Positions 8,757-17,113 are shown, numbered from the stretch's first letter. The stretch: DNA of 64,000 bases from Chelativorans petroleitrophicus (GCF_025398195.1 NZ_JAODNV010000017.1:1-64000), one strand, 5' to 3'. Translations and numbers: made by a program. The notes: generated by a model from the letters alone, not told the origin.

Positions 8757-11057
8757 GTGAGGTCGCAGAAATTTCCTGGACGTCGTGAAGATGACAGGCT
8801 GATCACCGGGCGGGGACGCTACACGGACGACTGGACGCTCCCAGATCAGGTGTTCGGTGTCTTTATCCGATCGGATGTCGCTCATGCGAGGCTGACATCG
8901 ATCGACGTTGAGGCCGCCGCAGAGGCCGAAGGCGTGCTTGCGATCCTGACTGCGGCCGACCTTGCCCATTTGAAGCGGCCGCCTGCGCGGATGCCGTACC
9001 AGGACGCTCAGGGCCCGATGCGCGCGCCGGACGTGCCGCCTCTCGCCCGAGAAAAGGTCCGCTATGTCGGGGAGCCCGTCGCGCTTGTCGTGGGGACGAC
9101 CGAAGCTGCTGCGCGGACGGCCGCCGACCTGATCGAAATTTCCTATGACCCGCTGCCTGTGGTGAACGGCGTGACCGACGCGCTCCGCGCCGACGCGCCG
9201 CAACTGCACGAGGCAGTGCCGGGAAATCTGTGCTTCGACTATCGCTATGGCGACGAGGCCGCGACGGACGCCCTGTTTGCAACTGCAGCGCATGTCGTTT
9301 CCATCGAACTCACCAGCGAGCGGGTGATCGGTAATCCCATGGAGCCGAAGGCCGCCCTGGTGAACTGGGTTGGCGATGAACTCCACCTGTGGTGCTCGCA
9401 CCAGGGTCCCGGCATCATCGCCGCGGAACTCGCCGAAGCGCTTGGCATACCCGAGCGCAAGATCATGGTTCACGCCGAGGATATCGGCGGGGCCTTCGGA
9501 GTTCGCGGCGCAGCAGCGCCTGAACACGTCGCCCTTGCGGAAGCGGCCCGGCGGCTGGGCCGCCCGGTCAAATGGACTGCGTCGAGATCAGAAACCTTCG
9601 TCAGCGATTTTCACGGCCGCGGCAATCTAATGCGGGCGGAACTGGGTCTCGACAGCGGCGGCCGCTTCCTTGCACTTCGGCATGACTGGCTCTGCGACCT
9701 GGGCGCCTATCCGTCGGCGTCCGGGCCCATCACGGTCGTCCAGAACGCATCGCTGATGGCTTGCGGCGCGTATCGGATCGAAGCGGTTTCAGGCCGCAAG
9801 CGGCTTGTCCTCACCAACAGGGTCCCGGTGACCGCCTATCGCGGGGCCGGACGTCCTGACATGGCCTATGTGATCGAGCGCCTCGTCGATAAGGCGGCGT
9901 GCCGGCTCGGCATGGACCGCATAGAACTGCGGCGAAGGAATTTCATCGGCCGCGACCAATTCCCCTACCCCATCACGACGGGTCCAATTCCAGCCAGCTA
10001 CGATAGCGGCGACTTCGAGGGTCTGCTTTCCGAAGCCAAGAGGCTTGCGGACTGGGACGGTTTCGAACAGCGGCGCGCCGAGGCGGCGCAGCGCGGGCGG
10101 CTGCGGGGCATCGGCTGCGCAGTGGTTATCGAGCCCGCCGGCGGAGGCGTTCCGGTCGAGGAAGCGTTGATCACCCTCGACGCCGATGGCATTGCAACGA
10201 TACACGGCGCGGCGGCATCCTCGGGACAGGGACATGAGACGGTCTATCCCGAGATCGTGGCAGGTCCAATGCAGATCCCGGCCGAGCGAATCGTCCATCG
10301 GGGCGGCCGCGGCGGCACGGTACTCAAAGGAGGCGCCGCTTTCGCCTCGCGAACGACGATGGCGCTTGGGCCGGTCGTCGATCGCGCCGCAAACCTGCTC
10401 GTGGAGAAGGGACGGGCATTGGCCGCGGAGCATTTTGGCGTCAATGCCGAACGGATCGACTATGTCGAGGGCGCCTACCACGTACGGGGGCAAAACCAGT
10501 TTCTCCCGCTAGCCGAGCTTGCCCGTACACATCCGGGGGCGCTCGACACGCGCGCCGAGCTGCCGGTACCCCGTGCGTTTCCGTCCGGCGCGCATGTCGC
10601 CGAGGTCGAGATCGATCCCGAAACGGGAGCTGTCGAACTCGTTCATTACGTCGCGGTCAACGACTGCGGCACGGTCCTCAACCAGACCCTCGTGGACGGC
10701 CAGATTCTCGGCGGCCTGATGCAGGGGTTGGGGCAGGCGTTCGGCGAGACATGCGTATACGGAGACGACGGTCAGTTGCTGACGGGCACCTTCATGGACT
10801 ACGCCATGCCGCGCGCCGATCTTCTTGGCCGGGTCAGCCTCGCAAACCGGGGCATCCCGTCTCCCACCAACCATCTTGGCGTCAAAGGCGTTGGGGAGGC
10901 CGGCACCGTCGGAAGCATTCCGACGGCAATGAACGCGGTGATCGACGCACTGCGCCTGAGCGGTGTCAGCCATCTCGACATGCCGGCCACGCCGTACCGG
11001 ATCTGGCAGGCCATCCAGGACGCGAAGGCTCCCCCTTCGGGACCATGCGACGGGTGA
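8757..11057 (+). CDS. Molybdopterin-binding large subunit, xanthine dehydrogenase/CoxL family (orphan)
   Basis: Large subunit (766 residues) of a molybdenum hydroxylase, which uses Mo-cofactor to hydroxylate carbon in aldehydes, purines or N-heterocycles. It has GGAFGVRGAAAPEHV in the cofactor domain, AYRGAGR at about 360-366 (form II pattern rather than the AYRCSFR of true CO dehydrogenase), and the catalytic Glu in KGVGEAGTVGS (about E714). Start is GTG at 8757 with AGGAGG 11 nt upstream. No FAD (CoxM) or 2Fe-2S (CoxS) gene adjoins. The usual QGDTD-type cofactor loop is replaced by HRGGRGGTVLKGG, so activity is not certain. The substrate is unknown. Confidence 0.85.
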   Translation: MRSQKFPGRREDDRLITGRGRYTDDWTLPDQVFGVFIRSDVAHARLTSIDVEAAAEAEGVLAILTAADLAHLKRPPARMPYQDAQGPMRAPDVPPLAREKVRYVGEPVALVVGTTEAAARTAADLIEISYDPLPVVNGVTDALRADAPQLHEAVPGNLCFDYRYGDEAATDALFATAAHVVSIELTSERVIGNPMEPKAALVNWVGDELHLWCSHQGPGIIAAELAEALGIPERKIMVHAEDIGGAFGVRGAAAPEHVALAEAARRLGRPVKWTASRSETFVSDFHGRGNLMRAELGLDSGGRFLALRHDWLCDLGAYPSASGPITVVQNASLMACGAYRIEAVSGRKRLVLTNRVPVTAYRGAGRPDMAYVIERLVDKAACRLGMDRIELRRRNFIGRDQFPYPITTGPIPASYDSGDFEGLLSEAKRLADWDGFEQRRAEAAQRGRLRGIGCAVVIEPAGGGVPVEEALITLDADGIATIHGAAASSGQGHETVYPEIVAGPMQIPAERIVHRGGRGGTVLKGGAAFASRTTMALGPVVDRAANLLVEKGRALAAEHFGVNAERIDYVEGAYHVRGQNQFLPLAELARTHPGALDTRAELPVPRAFPSGAHVAEVEIDPETGAVELVHYVAVNDCGTVLNQTLVDGQILGGLMQGLGQAFGETCVYGDDGQLLTGTFMDYAMPRADLLGRVSLANRGIPSPTNHLGVKGVGEAGTVGSIPTAMNAVIDALRLSGVSHLDMPATPYRIWQAIQDAKAPPSGPCDG

Positions 11058-11376
11058 GAATATCCGATGAGCAGCACTTTCGATGCCGCCAGGTTCTCAC
11101 CGGCTATCGGCCATGCCGACGTGTCTCCGACCCAAGCTCGGCATTGCCGATAGACCAGCGCGGATCGCGCGCGCTGCTTGCAGACCGCCGGCATCCGCGA
11201 GGTACTGAAGAAATCTCTTTTGTCGCGGCCGCTTGCCGAATGCCTGTCGCGGCAACTAGGATTGGGCGCTCCGGTTTCAACTGTAGCCAATCACAGCCTT
11301 TCTGAAATCAAGGGGTAGCGCGGACGGACCACCGTTCGGACGTCAGGGCCGAACGAGAACGGAGGAGGAGGAAAGC
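11058..11376. other. Intergenic region with an inverted repeat before the cytochrome gene
   Basis: No gene recognised in about 319 bases. An inverted repeat CGTTCGG (11333-11339) ... CCGAACG (11349-11355) with a 9-bp spacer lies 22 bp before the cytochrome start, just ahead of a purine-rich GGAGGAGGAGG ribosome binding site. It could be an operator or a 5' leader hairpin. A 28-codon open frame at 11067 resembles nothing I know. Confidence 0.45.
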
Positions 11377-11874
11377 ATGAAACGCGTTTTACTGGCAGCG
11401 ACATCTCTTGCCGCCATTGGCGTGTCTGTCCTGGCGGCGCAGGAGCCGGAAACCGATGAGGCGGCGCAGGAGGATTTCGAACGCGGCCGTTATCTCGTAA
11501 CGATCGGCGGCTGCAATGACTGTCATACGCCCGGCTATCTCGCGCAGGGCGGGAACGTGCCGGAGGATCGCTGGCTCGTCGGCGACAGTGTTGGCTTCAG
11601 CGGCCCCTGGGGCACCACCTATCCGGCCAATCTGCGCAGCCTGCTCGCCGATATGAGCGAAGACGAGTGGATCGCATATGCGCGGAAGCTCGAATCGCGA
11701 CCGCCCATGCCGTGGTTCAATCTCCGCGCCTTTACCGAAGACGATCTTCGCGCCATGTACCGCTATGTCCGCTCGCTGCCGGAGGATTCCAGCCCCGTTC
11801 CCGATTTCGTACCGCCCGGCGAGCAGCCCACAACGCCGCATATCGTGATGGTGCCGCAGGCGCCGCAGCAGTGA
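11377..11874 (+). CDS. Periplasmic mono-haem cytochrome c
   Basis: 165 residues with an N-terminal signal peptide (MKRVLLAATSLAAIGVSVLAAQ) and one haem-attachment site CNDCH (Cys46, Cys49, His50). The block RGRYLVTIGGCNDCHTPGY is typical of small class I cytochromes that work with dehydrogenases. PPMPW may hold the distal Met ligand. A strong ribosome binding site lies just upstream and a clear terminator follows. It may accept electrons from the molybdenum hydroxylase upstream, as in periplasmic aldehyde oxidases, but that enzyme shows no signal peptide here, so the pairing is inference. Maturation would need the Ccm proteins encoded at the end of this window. Confidence 0.85.
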   Translation: MKRVLLAATSLAAIGVSVLAAQEPETDEAAQEDFERGRYLVTIGGCNDCHTPGYLAQGGNVPEDRWLVGDSVGFSGPWGTTYPANLRSLLADMSEDEWIAYARKLESRPPMPWFNLRAFTEDDLRAMYRYVRSLPEDSSPVPDFVPPGEQPTTPHIVMVPQAPQQ

Positions 11875-11911
11875 CGGCTCAACCGTCTCGCCATGCGAAC
11901 GAATGACCGCG

Positions 11912-11941
11912 CCGGGCGCGGGGAAACCCGTGCCCGGTTTT
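11912..11941 (+). terminator. Rho-independent terminator after the cytochrome c gene
   Basis: CCGGGCGCGGG (11912-11922) pairs with CCCGTGCCCGG (11927-11937) with one G-U pair and a GAAA-type loop, followed by TTTT. It lies 38 bp after the stop codon of the cytochrome gene. This is the clearest intrinsic terminator in the window. Confidence 0.85.
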
Positions 11942-11969
11942 CACTTCCCGCTAACTGGAACCTTTCCGG

Positions 11970-12789
11970 CTAATCTTGCGGCTTTCTTGCCAGCGCCATC
12001 AGCGTCCAGCCGAGCCCAAGGCGCTCCTTCAGATGTTACACTCGATCGCCGACCAGGAAGCGGACCGGTCCATTGAGCGTCCGAGAATTCAGAATCCCCA
12101 TCAAGCCCTGTTTGCCTTGGGGGAGACCGAAAACAGCTCCAAAACCTCGAAACCCTGTTGCAACAACCGCAACAGTTCCCGTCTGTCCACCCAATGCCGC
12201 AACTGGCCGGGGTCGGGCGGCGGAATTCTGTTGAAGCGTTCGAGAACGTATCGATTCTGGGTCGCAAGCATCAGATAGCCACCCGATTTCAGGTGGCCGG
12301 CGATCTTTTTAACGAAGGTCCGCTGGTCCGCAACGTGGGACAGCACTTCAAGGGCCACGACGACGTCATAGCTGCCGTCCTCAAATGCGAGCTCCATAAA
12401 GTCTCCAGAAACGAAGCGTGCGGCCGGAACGCGCTCCCGTGCCCTCTCTCCAGCACCTCATCGGACAGGTCCGTACCAGTAACCGCGCCGTATCTTGTCA
12501 GTTGCGGGCAGAACCATGCCGAACCGCAGCCGACCTCGAGGATCGTGAGATCACGCCTGTTCAAGCGCTCCAGCCAGCCGGTCACGACCTCCGCCTGACG
12601 CAGGCTGACATTCGAAACCTCACGCTCCCGATAGGTGCTGTTCCATCGGTTCCAGAACTGTCTCTGCAAATCCCCCCAGGCGGCCTCTGGCTTCATGGGA
12701 TGCACACCACGCTCCGAAAAAGGGAACGCAGCATACCCTTTGGGGTCGGGTGTGTCATAGTTATACATCCAGACATGCCCCCGACCCAT
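11970..12789 (-). pseudogene. Decayed class I SAM-dependent methyltransferase gene
   Basis: The minus strand reads MYNYDTPDPKGYAAFPFSE, then ERLNRRDLTILEVGCGSAWF, the motif I of Rossmann-fold methyltransferases. At about 12437-12445 the frame shifts and continues as FVSGDFMELAFEDGSYDVVV and LEVLSHVADQRTFVKKIAGH. A second shift occurs near 12113 (KANR then GLMGILNSRTLNGP), and there is an in-frame TAA after FLVGDRV. The natural end is probably the TAG at 11970. At least two frameshifts and one stop make it a pseudogene. The substrate is not known. Confidence 0.75.
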
Positions 12790-12942
12790 TTGATGGACCC
12801 CTGGCTCCGGATAAGCGATCGTCCCTGTTTCAGCCGTAACCGGAATCGCCCTTCCTGAAATCGCCCCGTAACAGCCCCGCACGAGACTGCCAGGGTCAGG
12901 CCATGGCCTGACCTTTTGTTCACGAGTGCGAAGGGAAAAACA

Positions 12943-13380
12943 ATGCAACGAAGCCTTCTCGAATACGACCGCCAGGAAAGCGGTCCGGAGCGGGGTTAAG
13001 TCTACCCGCTGGCTATTCCGGCGCCGAGTTTCAGCGCCTTGAAAGGCAGGGGGTTTCTCCGCGACCTGGCTGAGGATCTGCTGTGGTCGGCAGGCATCGC
13101 AAAAGGCATGCGGGTGCTCGACCTGGGCGGCGGTGTGGGCGACGCCTCGCTGATTGCCGGTGAGCTGGTGGGTCCCACCGGCTTTGTGGTCGGTGTTGAC
13201 CGCTCGCCCGCCGCTCTAGCCATGGCGGAAAGGCGGGCCGTGCAGGCCGGCTGATGCTACCGGGCGCGCTTTGCCGCCGCCGAGCTCGACAGCTTCGAGC
13301 CTCAGGAAACCTTCGATGCGATCATCGGTCGCCTAATTCTCATGTATCTGCCCGATCCCGCGGCTCACGCAGGAAGCAGG
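12943..13380 (+). pseudogene. Second decayed methyltransferase gene
   Basis: An ATG at 12943 behind AAGGGA opens MQRSLLEYDRQESGPERG, ended by TAA at 12997. Similarity resumes in other frames: GYSGAEFQRLERQGV, then FLRDLAEDLLWSAGIAKGMR and VLDLGGGVGDASLIAGELVG (motif I), with a TGA at 13252-13254 and continuation FAAAELDSFEPQETFDAIIG and RLILMYLPDPAA. The latter motifs are usual for SAM-dependent methyltransferases of the YPLG..EFQRLE..G group. At least two frameshifts and two stops. It sits back to back with the other broken methyltransferase. Confidence 0.75.
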
Positions 13381-13387
13381 TTCCGTC

Positions 13388-13763
13388 TAATGGCTTGGTG
13401 TCGTCTACAGGACCATTCTCCGCCCCAAGGAAAGCGGCGGGACCATCGATTATCGGGGGTTTTTTCGCCACCCGGCTCAGGCCCGCCCCAGCACATCCAC
13501 CACAGGGAGGACGAGAACTTCGTGCTGCACTCCGGACGGTACGGATTCTGGCTCGATGGCGATATCGCGCCGAAAGGATCCGGTGAAACGGTCTTCGTGC
13601 CGCGCGGCAGGGAACACACATACCGTGTTGCCAGAACCGTGCCCTCGCGACACCTTACCGTTTTGACGCCCGGCGGCTTGGAGGCTTCTTCGAAGCCGTG
13701 GCGCTTAATGGGTACCGCATTCCCGAAGACATGCCGGCCGTCGAGGCATGGGCCATACGCTAG
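13388..13763 (+). pseudogene. Decayed cupin-domain gene
   Basis: Pieces in three frames: LVSSTGPFSAPRKAAGPSII, then SGPPQHIHHREDENFVLHSG, which holds the metal-binding HIHHREDE cupin motif, then VFVPRGREHTYRV (second cupin motif) and LTVLTPGGLE. The C-terminus is in a further frame (GGFFEAVALNGYRIPEDMPA) ending at TAG 13761-13763. At least two frameshifts. A cupin next to a methyltransferase is a common small-molecule arrangement, but both are dead here. Confidence 0.7.
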
Positions 13764-13863
13764 CACCTAACCTTCACCGGCCCGCCGATGAGCGCCGGGC
13801 AGCGTTCACTTGCCTGCCGAGAGGCTTTCGATAGATTGCCGGCCGTCAACAACGGTGGGAATC

Positions 13864-14244
13864 ATGCAAATCAACGAATACAGACCTCAGGCCCTTGCTG
13901 TTCTGCGCATCGTCTCCGCGCTTCTGTTTCTTGAACACGGGACCCAGAAGCTTTTTGGCTTCCCGGGCACCGGTCAGACTGTCGATTATGTTTCCCTCAT
14001 GGGGTTGGCAGGCGTTCTGGAATTCGTGGGCGGGATCATGCTGATCGTGGGCTTCAAGACCCGCATCGTCGCTTTCATTCTGAGCGGCATGATGGCGGTT
14101 GCCTACTGGATGGTTCACGCCCCGCAAAGCTTCTACCCCGTGCTGAACGGCGGCGACGCGGCCATATTGTTCTGCTTCGTGTTTCTCTATCTGGTCTTTG
14201 CCGGTCCCGGCAGCTGGAGCGTCGACGGCAAGGCGGCCAGGTAA
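13864..14244 (+). CDS. DoxX family membrane protein
   Basis: 126 residues with four hydrophobic segments. The N-terminal LRIVSALLFLEHGTQKLFGF is the DoxX family signature, followed by GLAGVLEFVGGIMLIVGF. Bacterial DoxX-like proteins are integral membrane proteins of mostly unknown role; some form redox-linked complexes. The ATG at 13864 follows GGTGGGAATC and removes an unlikely 18-residue upstream extension. It is the only intact gene between the pseudogene cluster and the riboswitch and appears to be transcribed alone. Confidence 0.85.
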   Translation: MQINEYRPQALAVLRIVSALLFLEHGTQKLFGFPGTGQTVDYVSLMGLAGVLEFVGGIMLIVGFKTRIVAFILSGMMAVAYWMVHAPQSFYPVLNGGDAAILFCFVFLYLVFAGPGSWSVDGKAAR

Positions 14245-14316
14245 ACGCCTCAGCCCTAGCTTCCCTGCTCTTCTATTGCACGGGCATCGCCTTCCGCGAA
14301 GCTGAATGCACGTGCT

Positions 14317-14350
14317 ATCGGCGGCAAGCCCTATGGGCAGTGCCGCCGAT
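14317..14350. repeat. GC-rich nested palindrome
   Basis: ATCGGCGGC (14317-14325) pairs with GCCGCCGAT (14342-14350). Inside it GCCC (14328-14331) pairs with GGGC (14335-14338) around TAT. No T-run follows on the plus strand. It lies 73 bp after the DoxX gene and may mark the end of that transcript or be a dispersed palindromic element. Comparison with other loci of the genome would tell. Confidence 0.5.
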
Positions 14351-14449
14351 GATTGCCGTGTCCCGAACGCATTCGGGCGATTGTCGCCTGAGGCATTTTC
14401 CATGTCGTTTTCATGTTCGCCCCGGACATCCGCCCATGCTCATCTTTAG

Positions 14450-14636
14450 GTGTTCAGGGTGCTCTCCGGCGAAAATGCCGGAGAGATAATTGGGAAGCCG
14501 GTGAGAAGCCGGCGCTGCCCCCGCAACGGTAACGAAGTTCAAGTTCCGGCTTGAGCCACTGGGCGCATTGCCCGGGAAGGTGCTGGAAACGGTCCGCCAG
14601 GACAGCTTCGAAGCCCGGAAACCAGCCTTGAACGAT
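14450..14636 (+). promoter_or_regulatory. Cobalamin (adenosylcobalamin) riboswitch upstream of gbcAB
   Basis: The conserved core is present in order: GGTGTTCAGGG opening helix P1, GGGAAGCCGGTGAGAAGCC, CTGCCCCCGCAACGGTAA, GCCACTG, and the B12 box AAGCCCGGAAACCAGCC at 14611-14627. P1 closes by GTTCAGGG (14452-14459) with CCTTGAAC (14626-14633), one G-U pair. A terminator-like hairpin lies downstream at 14678. The next gene is a Rieske oxygenase of glycine betaine demethylation, not a cobalamin synthesis or transport gene. The expected effect is lower expression when cobalamin is plentiful. Confidence 0.93.
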
Positions 14637-14677
14637 CTGGAACCGACTGATCGCGGTGGGCGATCAGGAGGCGGTGT

Positions 14678-14706
14678 GCCACGGGCGGCATGCCCTGGCT
14701 TTCCTT
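14678..14706 (+). terminator. Terminator-like hairpin in the riboswitch expression platform
   Basis: GCCACGGGC (14678-14686) pairs with GCCCTGGC (14692-14699), with one bulged C, and is followed by TTTCCTT. Just before it CTGATCG (14647-14653) pairs with CGATCAG (14661-14667), a possible competing helix. The arrangement fits transcriptional attenuation about 45 bp before the gbcA start, although the T-run is short and interrupted. Confidence 0.5.
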
Positions 14707-14750
14707 CCTCCATCACCACCAGTTCAGTCCTTTGCGCTGCGAGGACGGAC

Positions 14751-15995
14751 ATGGACGCACGTAACGAAATGCTGAGGCTGATCCAGAACAGGCGCCAGGG
14801 ATTCAGCCTGCCCCGGCCATTCTACAACGCCCCCGACTTTTACCGGCTCGACCTTGAACTCGTATGGTATCGCGAATGGCTTTTCGTTGGCCATGAATGC
14901 GAGATCGCCAAGCCCGGCAGCTATTTTACGGTGCAAGTGGGCGATTATCCGGTGGTGGTGGTGCGCGGACGGGACGGCATCATCCGGGCGCTGCACAACA
15001 GCTGCCGTCACCGGGGCAGCCGCGTCTGCACCGGACGGAAGGGCACGGCGGCGAGGCTGGTCTGCCCCTATCACCAATGGACCTATGACCTCGACGGTTC
15101 GCTCCTTTTCGCGCGCGAGATGGGTGAGGCGTTCTGCAAAGAGGACTTCAGCATGAAGCCGGTGGCCTGCGAGAGCGTTGCCGGCTACATCTTCATCTGC
15201 CTTGCCGAAGAGCCTGCCGACTTCACGCCCTTCCGCGAGACGATGGAGCCCTATTTCGCGCCGCACAACCTGGCGGAAACCAAGGTGGCCCATGAGGCGA
15301 CCATCATCGAAAAGGGCAACTGGAAGCTCGTCTGGGAGAACAACCGCGAGTGCTATCACTGCTCCGCGAACCACCCCGAGCTCTGCAAGACCTTTCCGGA
15401 AGCGCCCACGGTGACAGGCGTAAGCGGCGCTGAAAAAGACCCCGAGATCATGGAGCATTGGTCGCGCTGCGAGGCGGCGGGGCTGCCCTCGCGTTTCCGC
15501 ATCGACGAGGCAGGGCAGTATCGCGTCACACGCGCGCCGCTTCTGCGCGATGCGGTGAGCTACACCATGACGGGCAGGCCGGCGGTGAAGCGCAGGCTTT
15601 CGGATCGCGTATCCGAGCGCATCGGCACGCTGATGCTCTACCACTACCCGACAACATGGAACCACATTCTGGGCGACCACGCTGTGACCTTCCGCGTGCT
15701 GCCGCTGAGCGCGACCGAGACGGCGGTGACCACCAAGTGGCTGGTGCACAAGGATGCGGTGGAAGGCGTCGACTACGACCTCAAGGAGCTGATCCACGTC
15801 TGGACCGAGACCAACGACGAGGACCGCCGCATCGTCGAGGAGAACGCCCTGGGGGTGAAGTCTCCGGCCTATGAGCCCGGCCCCTATTCTCCCGTGCATG
15901 AAGGCGGCGTGATCCAGTTCGTCGAATGGTACGCCAGCTTCATCGGGCCAAGGCTCGCCGAGGGCGCCGACACGAAGCTACGCCGCGTCGCCTGA
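14751..15995 (+). CDS. gbcA: Glycine betaine demethylase, Rieske oxygenase subunit (GbcA)
   Basis: Rieske non-haem iron oxygenase (414 residues) that oxidatively removes a methyl group from glycine betaine, giving dimethylglycine and formaldehyde. The [2Fe-2S] ligands are Cys85/His87 in CRHRGSR and Cys105/His108 in CPYHQW. The mononuclear iron site lies in ENNRECYHCSANHPE (His203, His208). The ATG at 14751 is taken because GAGG precedes it and the Rieske protein starts here; an upstream open frame runs back through the riboswitch platform. gbcB follows after 17 bp. Stachydrine demethylase is a close alternative, but the ENNRECYHC..NHPEL block is the GbcA pattern I know. Confidence 0.85.
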   Translation: MDARNEMLRLIQNRRQGFSLPRPFYNAPDFYRLDLELVWYREWLFVGHECEIAKPGSYFTVQVGDYPVVVVRGRDGIIRALHNSCRHRGSRVCTGRKGTAARLVCPYHQWTYDLDGSLLFAREMGEAFCKEDFSMKPVACESVAGYIFICLAEEPADFTPFRETMEPYFAPHNLAETKVAHEATIIEKGNWKLVWENNRECYHCSANHPELCKTFPEAPTVTGVSGAEKDPEIMEHWSRCEAAGLPSRFRIDEAGQYRVTRAPLLRDAVSYTMTGRPAVKRRLSDRVSERIGTLMLYHYPTTWNHILGDHAVTFRVLPLSATETAVTTKWLVHKDAVEGVDYDLKELIHVWTETNDEDRRIVEENALGVKSPAYEPGPYSPVHEGGVIQFVEWYASFIGPRLAEGADTKLRRVA

Positions 15996-16012
15996 GGAGC
16001 CGGAGAGAAGGC

Positions 16013-17113
16013 ATGAACGCCGTGCACCCGCCCGGGCTTTACCGCCATCTCGACGAGATGACGCCGTGGGATGATCGCCTTCAGGTATTGGAAGTGATAA
16101 GCGTGACCGATGAGGCGCCGCAGGTGAAGACCTTCACCTTCCGCTCCGATGCGCAGGCCTGGTTCCGTTACAAGCCCGGTCAGTTCATCACGCTGGAACT
16201 GCCCAAGGCAGGCGGGCCCTTGCTGCGGACCTACACGCTCTCCTCCTCGCCATCGCGGCCGTTTTCGATCTCGGTGACGGTGAAGGCGCAGGCGGAAAGC
16301 ATCGGCTCGCGCTGGATGTTCGATTATCTAAAGCCGGGCGACCGCGTAAAGGCCGATGGCCCCTCCGGCGAATTCTCCCATCACAACCATCCGGCGGAGA
16401 AGTATCTGTTCATCTCCGCCGGTTCCGGCGTCACGCCGATGATGTCCATGCTGCGCTGGATGCACGACTGCGCGCCCGAAACGGACGTGGCCTTCATCAA
16501 CTGCGCGCGCAGTCCCGAGGACATCATCTTCCGCAAAGAGCTGCAGCTTATCGGCAGCCGAATGCCGGCCCTGTCGCTAGCCTTTCTGGTCGAGCAGCGA
16601 TCGAACCGCGAGACCTGGTCCGGCCTTCTGGGCCGCATCAATGCGACTCGTCTTCAGCTCCTTGCTCCGGATTTTCTGGAGCGTGAAATCTTCTGCTGCG
16701 GCCCGGCGCCGTTCATGCGCACGGTCCGGGCCATTCTGGAAGCCGCTGGCTTCGACATGGCGCACTACCATCAGGAGAGCTTTTGCGCTCCGGCGGTGGA
16801 GGAAGTTCCAGCCCCGTTTTCCACCACGGAGAGGACAGCGCCCGCAGCGGAAGCATTTCTCTTGCGCTTCAGTCTATCCGGAGTCGAGGCCTCATGCCCT
16901 CCCGGTGAGACCGTGCTTCAGGCCGCACGCGCCGCAGGCGTACGCATTCCCTCGGCCTGCGAGTTCGGCCTCTGCGGCACCTGCAAGGTGAAGAAGAGTT
17001 CCGGCGAGGTGGCGATGAGCCACAATGGCGGCATTCTGGATGAGGAGATCGCCGAAGGGTTCATCCTTGCCTGCTGCTCAAGGCCCCTCACCGCGATCGA
17101 GATCGAGGCATGA
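16013..17113 (+). CDS. gbcB: Glycine betaine demethylase reductase subunit (GbcB)
   Basis: 366-residue electron-transfer partner of GbcA. An N-terminal FAD domain (YKPGQFITLELP, RTYTLSSSPSRP) is followed by an NAD(P)H domain (FISAGSGVTPMMSMLRWMHD, FCCGPAPFM) and a C-terminal plant-type [2Fe-2S] ferredoxin with CEFGLCGTC (Cys316, 321, 324) and a fourth Cys in ACCSR (354/355). This order (FNR module then ferredoxin) is that of GbcB/CntB-type reductases. The ATG at 16013 follows a GGAG-rich stretch. It is in one operon with gbcA, and hence under the same cobalamin riboswitch. Confidence 0.88.
   Translation: MNAVHPPGLYRHLDEMTPWDDRLQVLEVISVTDEAPQVKTFTFRSDAQAWFRYKPGQFITLELPKAGGPLLRTYTLSSSPSRPFSISVTVKAQAESIGSRWMFDYLKPGDRVKADGPSGEFSHHNHPAEKYLFISAGSGVTPMMSMLRWMHDCAPETDVAFINCARSPEDIIFRKELQLIGSRMPALSLAFLVEQRSNRETWSGLLGRINATRLQLLAPDFLEREIFCCGPAPFMRTVRAILEAAGFDMAHYHQESFCAPAVEEVPAPFSTTERTAPAAEAFLLRFSLSGVEASCPPGETVLQAARAAGVRIPSACEFGLCGTCKVKKSSGEVAMSHNGGILDEEIAEGFILACCSRPLTAIEIEA

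Noticed and set aside
8757-11057. True aerobic CO dehydrogenase (coxL form I)
   Set aside because: The active-site loop is AYRGAGR, not AYRCSFR, and coxM and coxS are absent.
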